Positions 54,913 to 64,000 of a stretch of DNA of 64,000 bases are shown here, one piece after another. Positions within the stretch are counted from its first letter, which is position 1. Each line of letters begins with the position of its first letter. Where the stretch lies: positions 1 through 64,000 of the forward strand of contig MSXO01000026.1 in NCBI GenBank assembly GCA_002083615.1, written 5' to 3'. Made by a program: the position numbers and the translations under genes. The DNA comes from Proteobacteria bacterium ST_bin11 (lineage in GTDB: Bacteria > Pseudomonadota > Gammaproteobacteria > Methylococcales > Methylomonadaceae). The notes below the pieces were generated by a model, which searched no databases, was not told where the DNA came from, and worked only from the letters and a program-made list of their open reading frames with translations.

Positions 54913-55205
54913 AAGCACCTCGCTGTAATAGTTATTTTAAATTAGTGCAACTCGGTAAGCTCCGAGGGTCGATAGGGTAACACTAGGGTGATCTACCTAC
55001 TTTTACCCCATCCTTACTGCAATTTACCAAATTTTTGTGAATTTGATTTGATCATCTTACACGACATTGGATAACGCCCATCCGTTATCAGGCACTGATT
55101 AGCCCGATCATTCATTTACCGCGAATGGCTGCTCTAGGCCGATCTCGCTCCTCCCTCCGTCATTGCCTAATTCCAAATTCAACGAGTAGATCGTAAGCAG
55201 CAAAA
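54913..55205. other. Intergenic stretch between small exported gene and glmS terminator
   Basis: Should contain the promoter of the small exported protein. A short hairpin-like ATAACG/CGTTAT lies near 55072. No gene seen. Confidence 0.4.
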
Positions 55206-55239
55206 AAGGGTTTGCCGAGACTTAACCCAACAAACCCTT
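55206..55239 (-). terminator. Intrinsic terminator of glmS
   Basis: AAGGGTTTG and CAAACCCTT pair perfectly over nine bases with a 16-base loop, followed on the minus strand by TTTT. It is 46 bases after the glmS stop. Confidence 0.88.
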
Positions 55240-55285
55240 AAATTCAAATCGAACAAACGCGGAATCCGTTCCATCGAATCTTCCG

Positions 55286-57115
55286 CTATTCCACCGTCAC
55301 CGACTTGGCTAAGTTGCGCGGCTGGTCGACGTCGGTACCTTTGAGTACGGCGACGTGGTAGGACAGCAGTTGCAGCGGGATGGTGTAAACGATAGGCGAG
55401 ATGATGTTGGCGACGCTGGGCATTTTGACGATCTGCACGTTTTCGTCGCTGCTTTCCGCCAGCTCCTCGTCCATAAACACGATCAACTGCCCGCCACGGG
55501 CGCTGACTTCCTGGATATTGGATTTCAACTTTTCCAGCAGGTTGTTGTTTGGCGCCACAGTCACGACCGGCATTTCCGCGTCGATCAAAGCCAGGGGGCC
55601 GTGTTTCAGCTCGCCGGCTGGATAGGCTTCGGCGTGGATGTAGGAAATCTCCTTCAGCTTCAATGCCCCTTCCATCGCGATCGGGTAGTGGGTACCGCGA
55701 CCTAAGAAGAGGGCGTTGTGCTTGTCGGCAAAGCGCTGCGACAGCAGTTCGATGGTGTTGTCGAGTTTCAGCACTTTTTCGATGTTGCCTGGCAAGCTGA
55801 ATAACTCGGAAACGATTTTGTCCTCGGTTTCTTTGGTCAATTCAAAGCGGCGGCCTACGGCTATTATCAACATCAACAATGCCACCAACTGCGTGGTGAA
55901 AGCTTTGGTGGAGGCTACGCCGATTTCTGGGCCGGCACGGGTCATCATCACTAGATCGGACTCTCGTACCAGCGAGCTTTCCGGCGCGTTGCAGATTACC
56001 AGGGAATGTTTAACGCCTAGGCGTTTAGCTTCCAATAATGCAGCAAGCGTGTCGGCTGTCTCGCCGGACTGAGAGATGGTGACGACCAGCGTGTCCGGAG
56101 ATATGACCGGACTGCGGTATCTGAACTCGCTGGCGACTTCAATGGAGCACGGTACGCGCGCCAGTTTCTCGAACCAGTAGCGTGCCACCAGACCGGAATG
56201 GTAGCTGGTGCCGCAGGCCAGAATTTGCACTGATTTGATTTGGTCGAACACTTCAGCGGCATTATGACCGAAGGCATTATCCTGCAAACGATTATCGATG
56301 AAACGCCCTTCCAAGGTTTCGGACACGGCCCAGGCTTGCTCGTAAATTTCCTTGAGCATGTAGTGGCGGTATTTACCTTTGTCGACCGAGTCGGCTTTTA
56401 GTTGGCTTTCAACGATAGGGCGCTCAACCCGATGGTCGTATTCGTCGTAAATAACCAGGCTGTCGACTTTCAATTCGGCGATGTCGCCGTCTTCCAGAAA
56501 AATAAAGCGCTGGGTAACCGGCAATAAGGCGGCAATGTCGGACGCAATAAAATATTCGCCGATACCAACGCCAATCACCAACGGACTGCCTTTGCGACAG
56601 GCAATTAAGGTATCCGGGCAATCGATGTAGACGACACCTAGCGCATAGGCACCCTGCAAGGTGGCGACAGTGGCTTTTACGGCACCTAATAGGTTGTCGG
56701 CGGTTTGCAACTCTTCCGCGATTTTATGCACGATTACTTCAGTGTCGGTTTCGGAGGTAAATTCGAAGCCGCTCTGTTGCAAGGCCGAACGCAGGTGATC
56801 ATGGTTTTCTATAATACCATTATGCACTACCGCCACTTTGTCGCGGCTAACATGTGGATGAGCATTGCGGGTGCTGGGTTTGCCGTGGGTGGCCCAGCGG
56901 GTATGGGCGATACCAACATGACCTTCGATAGGATCTGCCGCAATCAGCGCTTCCAGTCCTTTGACTTTACCTAATTCCCGCTTGCGGAAAATTTCGCCGT
57001 CACTTACCACAGCCAAACCGGCAGAATCGTAGCCGCGATATTCCAGGCGCTTTAAGCCTTCCAACAAAATGGGCACAACATTACGTTGCGCAATTCCCGC
57101 GACTATCCCACACAT
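55286..57115 (-). CDS. glmS: Glutamine-fructose-6-phosphate aminotransferase
   Basis: Makes glucosamine-6-phosphate from fructose-6-phosphate and glutamine, the first step to UDP-GlcNAc for cell wall and LPS. From ATG 57115 the protein has 609 residues, the usual length. The start MCGIVAGIA supplies the N-terminal Cys1 nucleophile; the longer frame to 57169 would hide it and is rejected. The glutaminase motif HTRWATHGKP and two SIS sugar-isomerase domains (ACGTSYHSG, TISQSGETADT, ends with the usual KSVTVE) are present. It follows glmU by one base. Confidence 0.97.
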   Translation of the reverse strand: MCGIVAGIAQRNVVPILLEGLKRLEYRGYDSAGLAVVSDGEIFRKRELGKVKGLEALIAADPIEGHVGIAHTRWATHGKPSTRNAHPHVSRDKVAVVHNGIIENHDHLRSALQQSGFEFTSETDTEVIVHKIAEELQTADNLLGAVKATVATLQGAYALGVVYIDCPDTLIACRKGSPLVIGVGIGEYFIASDIAALLPVTQRFIFLEDGDIAELKVDSLVIYDEYDHRVERPIVESQLKADSVDKGKYRHYMLKEIYEQAWAVSETLEGRFIDNRLQDNAFGHNAAEVFDQIKSVQILACGTSYHSGLVARYWFEKLARVPCSIEVASEFRYRSPVISPDTLVVTISQSGETADTLAALLEAKRLGVKHSLVICNAPESSLVRESDLVMMTRAGPEIGVASTKAFTTQLVALLMLIIAVGRRFELTKETEDKIVSELFSLPGNIEKVLKLDNTIELLSQRFADKHNALFLGRGTHYPIAMEGALKLKEISYIHAEAYPAGELKHGPLALIDAEMPVVTVAPNNNLLEKLKSNIQEVSARGGQLIVFMDEELAESSDENVQIVKMPSVANIISPIVYTIPLQLLSYHVAVLKGTDVDQPRNLAKSVTVE

Positions 57116-57116
57116 A

Positions 57117-58538
57117 TTATTTCTCCGACTTACAAGGAGGTAAGGAGTGCGGAGAATTGTCGGGAACAATCTCCGCCAGTTTAACCGGACGCTGCCAGGT
57201 CGGCACGCTCAGTTGTTTTGTCCGGCTAAGGGTTAACTGATTTTCCGGCGTATCTCGGGTAATGGTGGAACCCGCCCCGATTGTGGCGTTTTTACCTACC
57301 GTCACCGGAGCCACCAACTGGGTATCTGAACCTATAAAGGCGCCGTCTTCGATGATGGTTTTAAACTTATTCACGCCGTCGTAATTGCAAGTGATGGTGC
57401 CGGCACCGATGTTGACTTTACTGCCAACTTCACTGTCGCCAATATAGCTCAAATGGTTAATTTTGCTGCCGGTGGCGACAGTGGATTTCTTTATTTCCAC
57501 GAAATTGCCGATATGAACATGATCGGCAAGTTCGGTTTGCGGTCGCAAACGGGCAAACGGACCGATGCGGCTGCCAGCCCCGACAGAGGCATCTTCGATC
57601 ACGCTGTTGGCAAAAATTTCGACATCATTGGCAATGTTAGCGTTTTTAAGTACACAATTTGGCCCGATCTTCACGTTTGAGCCGATGCGGTTTGTCCCCT
57701 CAAAAATAACGTTGATATCCACATCAATGTCCTGACCAAGCTCGGCAAACCGACCCCGCACATCTACCCTAGCCGGGTCGCGCAGCGTGACACCTTTTTC
57801 CATTAGTACTTGCGCTTGTTCTAGTTGATACACGCGTTCCAGATGCGCTAACTGGCTGCGATTATTCACTCCTAACACTTCATCCTGGCTACCAGCTTGG
57901 GTGGTTTCGACACTTAAACCATCTTCTACCGCCATTTCGATAATATCAGTCAAGTAGTATTCGTTTTGGGCGTTGTTATTGCTCAGCCGGGACAACCACT
58001 GCTTCAACTGACTACCTTTGCAAGCCAAAATGCCAGTATTGCCTTCGGTGATTTGCAATTCGGCCTCGTTGGCGTCTTTTTGTTCGACGATTTTCACGAC
58101 GGCGTGGTCTTTATCGCGGACGATGCGGCCATAGCCCGTGGGATCGTCCAAATTGACGGTAAGCAGTGCCAGTGAGGTTAAGCTGACCTTGTGCAATAGA
58201 GTTTGGATAGTTTTGGTTTTAAGCAAGGGTACATCGCCGTATAAGATCAATACGGTATCGGGGTCATCGACATGATGGATGGCTTGTTGTACGGCGTGGC
58301 CAGTGCCTAGTTGCTGTTTTTGCTCGATCCAGGTCGCGTCCAAACTACTCAAGGTTTGTTTGACCGTGTCGCCACCGTGACCGTAGATGATGAAAATCTG
58401 ATTATTTTCTAGCGAAGAACTGGTTTCATAGACATGCTGCAACAGCGCTTTATCCGCGATTTGATGCAATACTTTCGGGCGCGATGAACGCATTCTTGTG
58501 CCTTGGCCAGCTGCCAAGATGATGGTTTTAATCGACAT
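57117..58538 (-). CDS. glmU: Bifunctional GlcNAc-1-P uridyltransferase/GlcN-1-P acetyltransferase
   Basis: Makes UDP-GlcNAc in two steps. The 473-residue protein has an N-terminal nucleotidyltransferase (ILAAGQGTRMRSSRPKVLH; the UTP loop GTGHAVQQA) and a C-terminal left-handed beta helix of hexapeptide repeats (for example IGSNVKIGPNCVLKNANIA) with the acetyltransferase site near NHLSYIGDSEVG. It is the first gene of a two-gene unit with glmS, separated from atpC by a shared terminator. Confidence 0.97.
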   Translation of the reverse strand: MSIKTIILAAGQGTRMRSSRPKVLHQIADKALLQHVYETSSSLENNQIFIIYGHGGDTVKQTLSSLDATWIEQKQQLGTGHAVQQAIHHVDDPDTVLILYGDVPLLKTKTIQTLLHKVSLTSLALLTVNLDDPTGYGRIVRDKDHAVVKIVEQKDANEAELQITEGNTGILACKGSQLKQWLSRLSNNNAQNEYYLTDIIEMAVEDGLSVETTQAGSQDEVLGVNNRSQLAHLERVYQLEQAQVLMEKGVTLRDPARVDVRGRFAELGQDIDVDINVIFEGTNRIGSNVKIGPNCVLKNANIANDVEIFANSVIEDASVGAGSRIGPFARLRPQTELADHVHIGNFVEIKKSTVATGSKINHLSYIGDSEVGSKVNIGAGTITCNYDGVNKFKTIIEDGAFIGSDTQLVAPVTVGKNATIGAGSTITRDTPENQLTLSRTKQLSVPTWQRPVKLAEIVPDNSPHSLPPCKSEK

Positions 58539-58560
58539 TGCTATTCCTTAAAACAAAAAA

Positions 58561-58587
58561 AGCCCGATAACGAGACGTCATCGGGCT
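58561..58587 (-). terminator. Intrinsic terminator of the atp operon
   Basis: AGCCCGAT / ATCGGGCT pair over eight bases with an 11-base loop, followed on the minus strand by TTTTTTT. It lies 24 bases past the atpC stop and before glmU. Confidence 0.9.
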
Positions 58588-58610
58588 TATATTTTTACGC
58601 AACAAATGGT

Positions 58611-59033
58611 TTATGCACCACGTTTTCTTAATCTTTCCACGGTTCTTAATTGGTTTACGGCTTGCGCCAATTCGGCCTGCGCAATCGCGTAATCGTATTT
58701 ACCCGATTTATCGCTGAGCATTTCCTCCGCCCTGGCTTTGGCTTGTAATGCCGCCGCTTCGTCGATGTCTTTAGCTCTGATAGCGGTATCAGCCAGAACA
58801 GTCACTAAATGGGGCTGTACTTCCAAAAAGCCACCGGACACATAATAGGCCTGATACTCTTTGTCGCTCAGCTTTACCCGCACTTCCCCAGGCTTGAGCT
58901 TGGTGATTAATGGCGCATGGCGTGGCGCGATACCCACATCGCCCATCTCGGCCGGGGCGAAGACCATCTCAGCCAGGCCGGAAAAAATTTCCTGCTCCGC
59001 GCTGACGATGTCCACATGAATTGTCATTGCCAT
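58611..59033 (-). CDS. atpC: ATP synthase F1 subunit epsilon
   Basis: A 140-residue subunit of the F1 central stalk. An N-terminal beta sandwich (HVDIVSAEQEIFSGLAEMVF, GDVGIAPRHAPLITKLKPGEV) is followed by a helical hairpin (about 90-138) that regulates ATP hydrolysis. Last gene of the atp operon, 24 bases after atpD. Confidence 0.96.
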   Translation of the reverse strand: MAMTIHVDIVSAEQEIFSGLAEMVFAPAEMGDVGIAPRHAPLITKLKPGEVRVKLSDKEYQAYYVSGGFLEVQPHLVTVLADTAIRAKDIDEAAALQAKARAEEMLSDKSGKYDYAIAQAELAQAVNQLRTVERLRKRGA

Positions 59034-59057
59034 GTTAAAACTCTCCTATGAGCTGAT

Positions 59058-60431
59058 TTACATGCCTTTGGCTTTTTCAATGGCTTCGTCGATTGTACCG
59101 ACCATGTAGAAAGCTTGCTCGGGAAGACTATCGTATTCACCGCTGATAATGCCTTTGAAACCGGCAATAGTATCTTTCAGGGATACATATTTACCCGGCG
59201 AACCGGTAAATACTTCAGCCACGAAGAACGGTTGCGACAAGAAACGTTGGATTTTCCGCGCTCTGGAAACAGTCAGTTTATCTTCTTCCGACAACTCGTC
59301 CATACCCAAGATCGCGATAATATCGCGTAACTCTTTATAGCGTTGCAAAATACCTTGTACTGAACGCGCTACATCGTAATGCTCTTGACCAATCACCAAC
59401 GGGTCTAACTGACGGCTGCTGGAATCGAGAGGATCGATAGCCGGGTAAATACCCAGCTCGGCGATTTGGCGGGACAATACGACAGTCGCGTCCAAGTGAG
59501 CGAAGGTGGTAGCGGGCGACGGGTCGGTCAAGTCATCCGCGGGCACGTATACCGCTTGGATAGAGGTAATAGAACCGGTTTTAGTCGATGTAATCCGTTC
59601 CTGCAACACGCCCATTTCTTCGGCCAGAGTAGGCTGGTAACCTACCGCAGAAGGCATACGACCCAGGAGCGCCGACACTTCGGTACCCGCCAAGGTATAA
59701 CGGTAAATGTTGTCCACAAAAAACAGTACGTCACGACCTTCATCACGGAAAAACTCCGCCATGGTCAAGCCGGTCAGCGCGACGCGCAAACGATTGCCTG
59801 GTGGCTCGTTCATTTGGCCGTAAACCAGTGATACTTTGTCGATAACGTTGGAATCGGTCATCTCGTGATAGAAGTCGTTACCTTCGCGAGTCCGTTCACC
59901 TACGCCGGCGAATACGGAGAAGCCGCTGTGTTCGATCGCGATGTTACGGATCAGCTCCATCATGTTAACGGTTTTACCGACGCCGGCACCACCGAACAGA
60001 CCGACCTTACCACCTTTTGCGAATGGGCAGACCAAGTCGATAACTTTAATACCGGTTTCTAACAATTCGTTGGCTGGCGCTTGTTCGTCGTAAGACGGGG
60101 CGTCACGGTGGATAGTCCATTTCTCTTTCTCACCGATAGGACCCTTTTCATCGATAGGTTCGCCGAGGACATTCATGATGCGTCCTAGTGTCGCCTGCCC
60201 GACTGGTACCTTGATCGCTTCACCGGTGTTGCCAACTTCAACGCCCCGGCTCAAGCCATCAGTTGAGCCCATCGCAATGGTCCGGACTACACCGTCCCCC
60301 AATTGCTGCTGAACTTCCAAAACCAGGCCGCCCTTAACATTCAACGCATCATATACTCTCGGCAGGTTATCGCGTGGAAACTCCACGTCTACGACCGCAC
60401 CGATGATCTGAACGATTTTACCCAAACTCAT
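59058..60431 (-). CDS. atpD: ATP synthase F1 subunit beta
   Basis: The 457-residue catalytic subunit. Walker A is GGAGVGKTV, the catalytic Glu is in VGERTREGND, Walker B is LFFVDN, and the DELSEED signature appears as MDELSEED. It works with alpha in the F1 head. Operon position between atpG and atpC is canonical. Confidence 0.98.
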   Translation of the reverse strand: MSLGKIVQIIGAVVDVEFPRDNLPRVYDALNVKGGLVLEVQQQLGDGVVRTIAMGSTDGLSRGVEVGNTGEAIKVPVGQATLGRIMNVLGEPIDEKGPIGEKEKWTIHRDAPSYDEQAPANELLETGIKVIDLVCPFAKGGKVGLFGGAGVGKTVNMMELIRNIAIEHSGFSVFAGVGERTREGNDFYHEMTDSNVIDKVSLVYGQMNEPPGNRLRVALTGLTMAEFFRDEGRDVLFFVDNIYRYTLAGTEVSALLGRMPSAVGYQPTLAEEMGVLQERITSTKTGSITSIQAVYVPADDLTDPSPATTFAHLDATVVLSRQIAELGIYPAIDPLDSSSRQLDPLVIGQEHYDVARSVQGILQRYKELRDIIAILGMDELSEEDKLTVSRARKIQRFLSQPFFVAEVFTGSPGKYVSLKDTIAGFKGIISGEYDSLPEQAFYMVGTIDEAIEKAKGM

Positions 60432-60475
60432 TATGTCGTCCTCTTTAATAATCTATCTAAACTTGTCTTGATGCT

Positions 60476-61339
60476 CTAAACAGCAGCAGCGCCAGCCACG
60501 ATCTCGGAAATCTCTTGCGTAATTGCCGCTTGTCTGGCTTTGTTATAAACCAACTGCAATTCTTTGATAATATTTCCAGCATTATCCGAGGCGCTTTTCA
60601 TTGCCACCATACGGGCTGCCTGCTCGCAAGCGTTGTTTTCCACTAAACCTTGGAAAACCGAAGACTCCACATAGCGGATCAACAAGCTATCCAATACTTC
60701 TTTGGCATCAGGTTCGTATAAGTAATCCCATCGACCTTTGGACTGTTCGCCTAAATCGCTCACGGAAACCGGCAACAATTTTTGCACGACCGGCTTTTGT
60801 GTCATGGTGTTTACGAAATCGTTACTGATCAAAAACAATTCATCAATCTCGCCAGCAGCGAAGGCATCCAGCATAATTTTGATCGTGCCGATAATTTCGC
60901 TCTGGTGCGGCGTGTCACCCAATTTAGAAACTTGGCCAATCAAATTGGCTCTGATCATGCTGAAAAAACCTGCCGCTTTGCTACCGATAGTACAGACGTC
61001 TACCGCCACACCCCGGCTTTGCCATTGCTGCATTTCACCCAACACCTTACGGAATAGGTTGGCATTCAGACCTCCGCACAAGCCTCTATCGGAACTCACT
61101 ACGATGATGCCGATGCGCTTGACTTCGCGCTCGATCAAAAAAGGATGCTTGTATTCGGGATTGGCATAAGCCAGATGTTTGATGATCTGGCCTATCTTTT
61201 TCGCGTAAGGCCGAGTGGCCTGCATTCTGTCTTTGGTTTTACGCATCTTGCTCGCCGCCACCATTTCCATGGCCCGAGTAATCTTCTGAGTATTTTTAAT
61301 ACTCGCGATCTTGGTACGTATCTCTTTGCCAACAGCCAT
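60476..61339 (-). CDS. atpG: ATP synthase F1 subunit gamma
   Basis: The 287-residue rotating shaft of F1. The N-terminal helix (IRTKIASIKNTQKITRAMEM) and the C-terminal helix (ARMVAMKSASDNAGNIIKEL, then NKARQAAITQEISEIVAGA) form the coiled coil that turns inside the alpha3beta3 ring; the central part has SDRGLCGGLN. Eleven bases after atpA. Confidence 0.98.
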   Translation of the reverse strand: MAVGKEIRTKIASIKNTQKITRAMEMVAASKMRKTKDRMQATRPYAKKIGQIIKHLAYANPEYKHPFLIEREVKRIGIIVVSSDRGLCGGLNANLFRKVLGEMQQWQSRGVAVDVCTIGSKAAGFFSMIRANLIGQVSKLGDTPHQSEIIGTIKIMLDAFAAGEIDELFLISNDFVNTMTQKPVVQKLLPVSVSDLGEQSKGRWDYLYEPDAKEVLDSLLIRYVESSVFQGLVENNACEQAARMVAMKSASDNAGNIIKELQLVYNKARQAAITQEISEIVAGAAAV

Positions 61340-61350
61340 TTGCGGACCCT

Positions 61351-62892
61351 TTACCAGCTACCGGTCTTGACGAAACGTTCAATGGCAGCGTGAATGCCTT
61401 TTTGAATCTCGTCGTTATAGTCGCCTTTTTCGTTGATCTTAGCCATCAAAGCAGATTCATCGGCTTTCATGAAGTCGAGTAGAGCCCCCTCAAAATCGCG
61501 GACTTTTTTCACTTCCAAACCATCCAAGAATCCAGCGTTTGCTGCGTATAGAGACACACTCATCTCCGCAACCGACATGGGCGCGTATTGATTTTGTTTC
61601 ATCAACTCGGTAACGCGTTGACCGCGCTCGATTTGTTTACGTGTACTTTCGTCCAAGTCGGAAGCAAACTGGGCAAATGCCGCTAGTTCACGGAACTGCG
61701 CCAAATCGAGACGAATGCCGCCGCCCAGCTTTTTAATGATCTTGGTTTGTGCTGCACCACCCACCCGCGATACTGACAAACCCGCATTCACCGCAGGACG
61801 AATGCCTGAGTTGAACAGACCGGTTTCCAGGAATATCTGGCCGTCGGTGATGGAGATCACGTTGGTCGGTACGAAAGCGGATACGTCGCCGCCTTGGGTT
61901 TCAATAATCGGCAGGGCAGTTAGTGAACCGGTCTTGCCTTTCACCTTACCGTTAGTCAATTTTTCTACTTCAACCGCGTTGATGCGAGCTGCACGTTCCA
62001 GCAAGCGCGAGTGAATATAAAAAACGTCACCAGGATACGCTTCACGACCTGGCGGACGACGCAATAGCAAGGAAATTTGGCGATAAGCCCAAGCTTGCTT
62101 GGTCAAATCGTCATAGATAATCAGCGCATCTTCACCGATGTCGCGGAAATATTCACCCATGGAGCAACCGGTATAAGGCGCAATAAATTGCAGCGCCGCC
62201 GATTCAGAAGCAGAAGCCACTACGATGATGGTGTGTTCCATCGCGCCGTGCTCTTCTAACTTGCGAACCACGTTGGCGATAGAAGAACGTTTTTGGCCGA
62301 TAGCGACATAGATACATTTGATACCGGTACCTTTTTGATTGATGATCGCATCGATTGCAATCGCAGTCTTACCGGTTTGTCTGTCACCGATGATCAACTC
62401 ACGTTGACCTCGTCCGACCGGGATCATCGAATCAATCGCTTTTAAACCGATTTGCACCGGCTGATCGACCGATTGTCTCGCAATAACCCCAGGAGCAATT
62501 TTTTCGATCGGCGAACTTAATTTGGTTTCTATAGCACCCTTGCCATCGATGGGATTACCCAATGCATCGACAACACGGCCCAACAAGGCTTCACCAACCG
62601 GCACTTCCAAAATCCGACCGGTACATTTAACGGTATCGCCCTCGGTGATGTGTTGGTAAGCACCGAGCATTACCACACCGACAGAGTCTCTTTCCAGATT
62701 CAAAGCCATGCCGTAAGAGCCGCCAGGGAATTCCAGCATTTCGCCTTGCATTGCTTCCGACAGACCATGAACCCGAACAATACCGTCGGTGACACTCACT
62801 ACGGTGCCTTCGGTATGTGCCTCAATATGGGCGTCGAAGTTCTCGATCTTTTTTTTGATCAGATCACTTATTTCTGATGGATTTAATTGCAT
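61351..62892 (-). CDS. atpA: ATP synthase F1 subunit alpha
   Basis: A 513-residue non-catalytic nucleotide-binding subunit with Walker A GDRQTGKTA, the arginine-finger region (ISVTD...SVSRVGG, with Arg in VSRVG) and the usual N-terminus LNPSEISDLIKKKI. Twenty-one bases after atpH. Confidence 0.98.
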   Translation of the reverse strand: MQLNPSEISDLIKKKIENFDAHIEAHTEGTVVSVTDGIVRVHGLSEAMQGEMLEFPGGSYGMALNLERDSVGVVMLGAYQHITEGDTVKCTGRILEVPVGEALLGRVVDALGNPIDGKGAIETKLSSPIEKIAPGVIARQSVDQPVQIGLKAIDSMIPVGRGQRELIIGDRQTGKTAIAIDAIINQKGTGIKCIYVAIGQKRSSIANVVRKLEEHGAMEHTIIVVASASESAALQFIAPYTGCSMGEYFRDIGEDALIIYDDLTKQAWAYRQISLLLRRPPGREAYPGDVFYIHSRLLERAARINAVEVEKLTNGKVKGKTGSLTALPIIETQGGDVSAFVPTNVISITDGQIFLETGLFNSGIRPAVNAGLSVSRVGGAAQTKIIKKLGGGIRLDLAQFRELAAFAQFASDLDESTRKQIERGQRVTELMKQNQYAPMSVAEMSVSLYAANAGFLDGLEVKKVRDFEGALLDFMKADESALMAKINEKGDYNDEIQKGIHAAIERFVKTGSW

Positions 62893-62913
62893 TTTATTTT
62901 CCCGCTCTAACTC

Positions 62914-63444
62914 TTAAAGTCTTTTAGCTAATTGATGAAGCTGGCCTTTGATAGAACCGTCGATGACTTTGTCGCCCGCTTTTGCGAGGATGCCACCGAT
63001 TAACGATTTATCGACAGAAACGGATGCATTGACCTTTTTATGCAAAAGCTTTTCCAGCATGGCTACATACTTGCCTTGCTCGGCCTTTGTCAGAGAGTAC
63101 GCACTGTATAAATCAACATTGACGTAGCCTTCATCATCCGCCTTGTACTGCTCGAACATCACCGAAATTTGCGGCAACAAGGACAGCTTGTCATTTTCTA
63201 TCAACACTTTCAGAAGGTTCTTGGCTTCTTCATGGATCTGATCCTGGCAAATGTCCAGAATCAACTGTGCTATATGCTGTTTGCCCACTCTCGGGTTTTT
63301 GACGATGGCAGCTAATGCCTCATCCTGAATGACCAAAGACAAAAACGTCAACGAATCGGACCATTGCTTAGACGCCCCGGTTTCCTTGGCGCGCTTGAAA
63401 GCGGCTTCCGCGTAAGGTCTTGCTAATGTCGATATCTCAGCCAT
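62914..63444 (-). CDS. atpH: ATP synthase F1 subunit delta
   Basis: A 176-residue stator subunit that ties F1 to the b subunits. Typical start STLARPYAEAAFKRAKE and C-terminal SVDKSLIGGILAKAGDKVIDG. Three bases separate it from atpF. Confidence 0.97.
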   Translation of the reverse strand: MAEISTLARPYAEAAFKRAKETGASKQWSDSLTFLSLVIQDEALAAIVKNPRVGKQHIAQLILDICQDQIHEEAKNLLKVLIENDKLSLLPQISVMFEQYKADDEGYVNVDLYSAYSLTKAEQGKYVAMLEKLLHKKVNASVSVDKSLIGGILAKAGDKVIDGSIKGQLHQLAKRL

Positions 63445-63447
63445 TGC

Positions 63448-63921
63448 TTAACCCAATTGATCCGCTGCTTTGCTGAGAATGTCTTGATGCTTGGCTTTAT
63501 CGATTTCTTCTTTCAAAATCTGTTCAGCGGCACGCAACGCCAGTGAGGATACTTCTTTGCGCAAACTCTCTTTAGCTTGCAACATCTCCTGCTCTATCTG
63601 GGCTTTTGCTGCTTCAAGTAAACGCTCGCCTTCTTTTTTAGCTTGGTCTTTCGATTCTTCAACCAACTGATTGGCGCGTTTTTGCGCAGCGCTGACGATT
63701 TCCGCCGATTGTTCTTTTGCTTCCTTCAGCAGGCTTTTGGCTTTTTTCTCAGCCAATTTTATTTCTTCCTGGCCTTTTTCGGCCGCGGCCAAACCTTCGG
63801 AAATTTTGGTTTTGCGCTCTTCCAGAGCGGCAATGATCGGTGGCCAGACATACTTCATGGTAAACCAAACCAGAAGTGTGAAAGTTATCATCTGCCCGAT
63901 CAGAGTAGCATTGATGCTCAT
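63448..63921 (-). CDS. atpF: ATP synthase F0 subunit b
   Basis: A 157-residue stator stalk: one N-terminal membrane helix (LIGQMITFTLLVWFTMKYVW) and a long charged helix for dimerisation. The start ATG at 63921 has AGGA about eight bases upstream. The remaining bases 63922-64000 are the gap before atpE, which lies outside the window, and contain no gene. Confidence 0.97.
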   Translation of the reverse strand: MSINATLIGQMITFTLLVWFTMKYVWPPIIAALEERKTKISEGLAAAEKGQEEIKLAEKKAKSLLKEAKEQSAEIVSAAQKRANQLVEESKDQAKKEGERLLEAAKAQIEQEMLQAKESLRKEVSSLALRAAEQILKEEIDKAKHQDILSKAADQLG

Positions 63922-64000
63922 TGATGCTTTCCTCGTAATGCCGTTGTCATTTTATCGGTACGCGAACAGGCTTTAGCCTATTCATCTCAATCCGATAATT

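Noticed and set aside
57117..63921. Unusual features in the glm and atp genes
   Set aside because: Order, lengths and motifs are those of ordinary gammaproteobacterial genes; nothing odd was seen.

Overview
The window reads as chromosome of a gammaproteobacterium. A Methylomonas-like methanotroph (Methylococcales) is my best guess. This is inferred from roughly 50% GC, the gene order engB / cytochrome c4 / dsbA, an SmbP-type metal protein, an HvfA-like RiPP operon, a membrane-anchored multicopper oxidase and large T1SS/RTX proteins. No rRNA, tRNA or methane-oxidation gene is present, so the assignment rests on context only.

Region 1 (1-6.0 kb, minus strand) is a chemotaxis operon read toward base 1: a membrane-anchored MCP, CheY, a STAS protein, CheA with an unusual linker, and a PAS-MCP cut by the window edge. 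Region 2 (6.3-18.8 kb) holds an ASCH protein and a four-gene operon that matches the HvfA/HvfB/HvfC peptide-modification system with a DedA membrane protein inserted. It continues with nth, smbP, thyA, a two-gene unit pairing a CarH-type B12 sensor with a GGDEF-EAL enzyme, a DUF4124 protein, an SDR, a small exported protein, a nucleoside-phosphorylase-like protein and the anti-sigma factor Rsd. Region 3 (18.8-31.9 kb) has a UPF0182 protein, a multicopper oxidase, a membrane GH17 enzyme, a stand-alone M41-like protease, two tandem diguanylate cyclases, dsbA, cytochrome c4 and engB.

Region 4 (about 31.9-54.3 kb) looks like an accessory island. It starts with remnants of a Tn3-family transposon (broken resolvase, broken transposase) around an apparently intact VapBC module. 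A type I secretion pair (HlyD and HlyB types) follows with its giant RTX substrate, whose lipase-like N-terminal third is separated from the rest by a frameshift. Upstream lie a small membrane protein and a truncated second copy of the RTX N-terminus. Next come a glycosyltransferase and a small conserved gene, each broken by one in-frame TAA, and a NotI-family restriction endonuclease with its C5-cytosine methyltransferase. Region 5 (54.6-64 kb) returns to core genome: a small exported protein, glmS, glmU and the atpC-D-G-A-H-F genes, all on the minus strand.

Cyclic-di-GMP is a recurring theme: two GGEEF cyclases, one GGDEF-EAL protein under a probable B12 sensor, and a CheA whose linker resembles an MshEN c-di-GMP-binding repeat. 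The most interesting candidates are the B12 sensor/GGDEF-EAL pair, the HvfA-like operon with DedA, the RTX lipase/membrane protein/orphan N-terminus cluster, and the CheA linker. All calls are from reading sequence; no database search was run.
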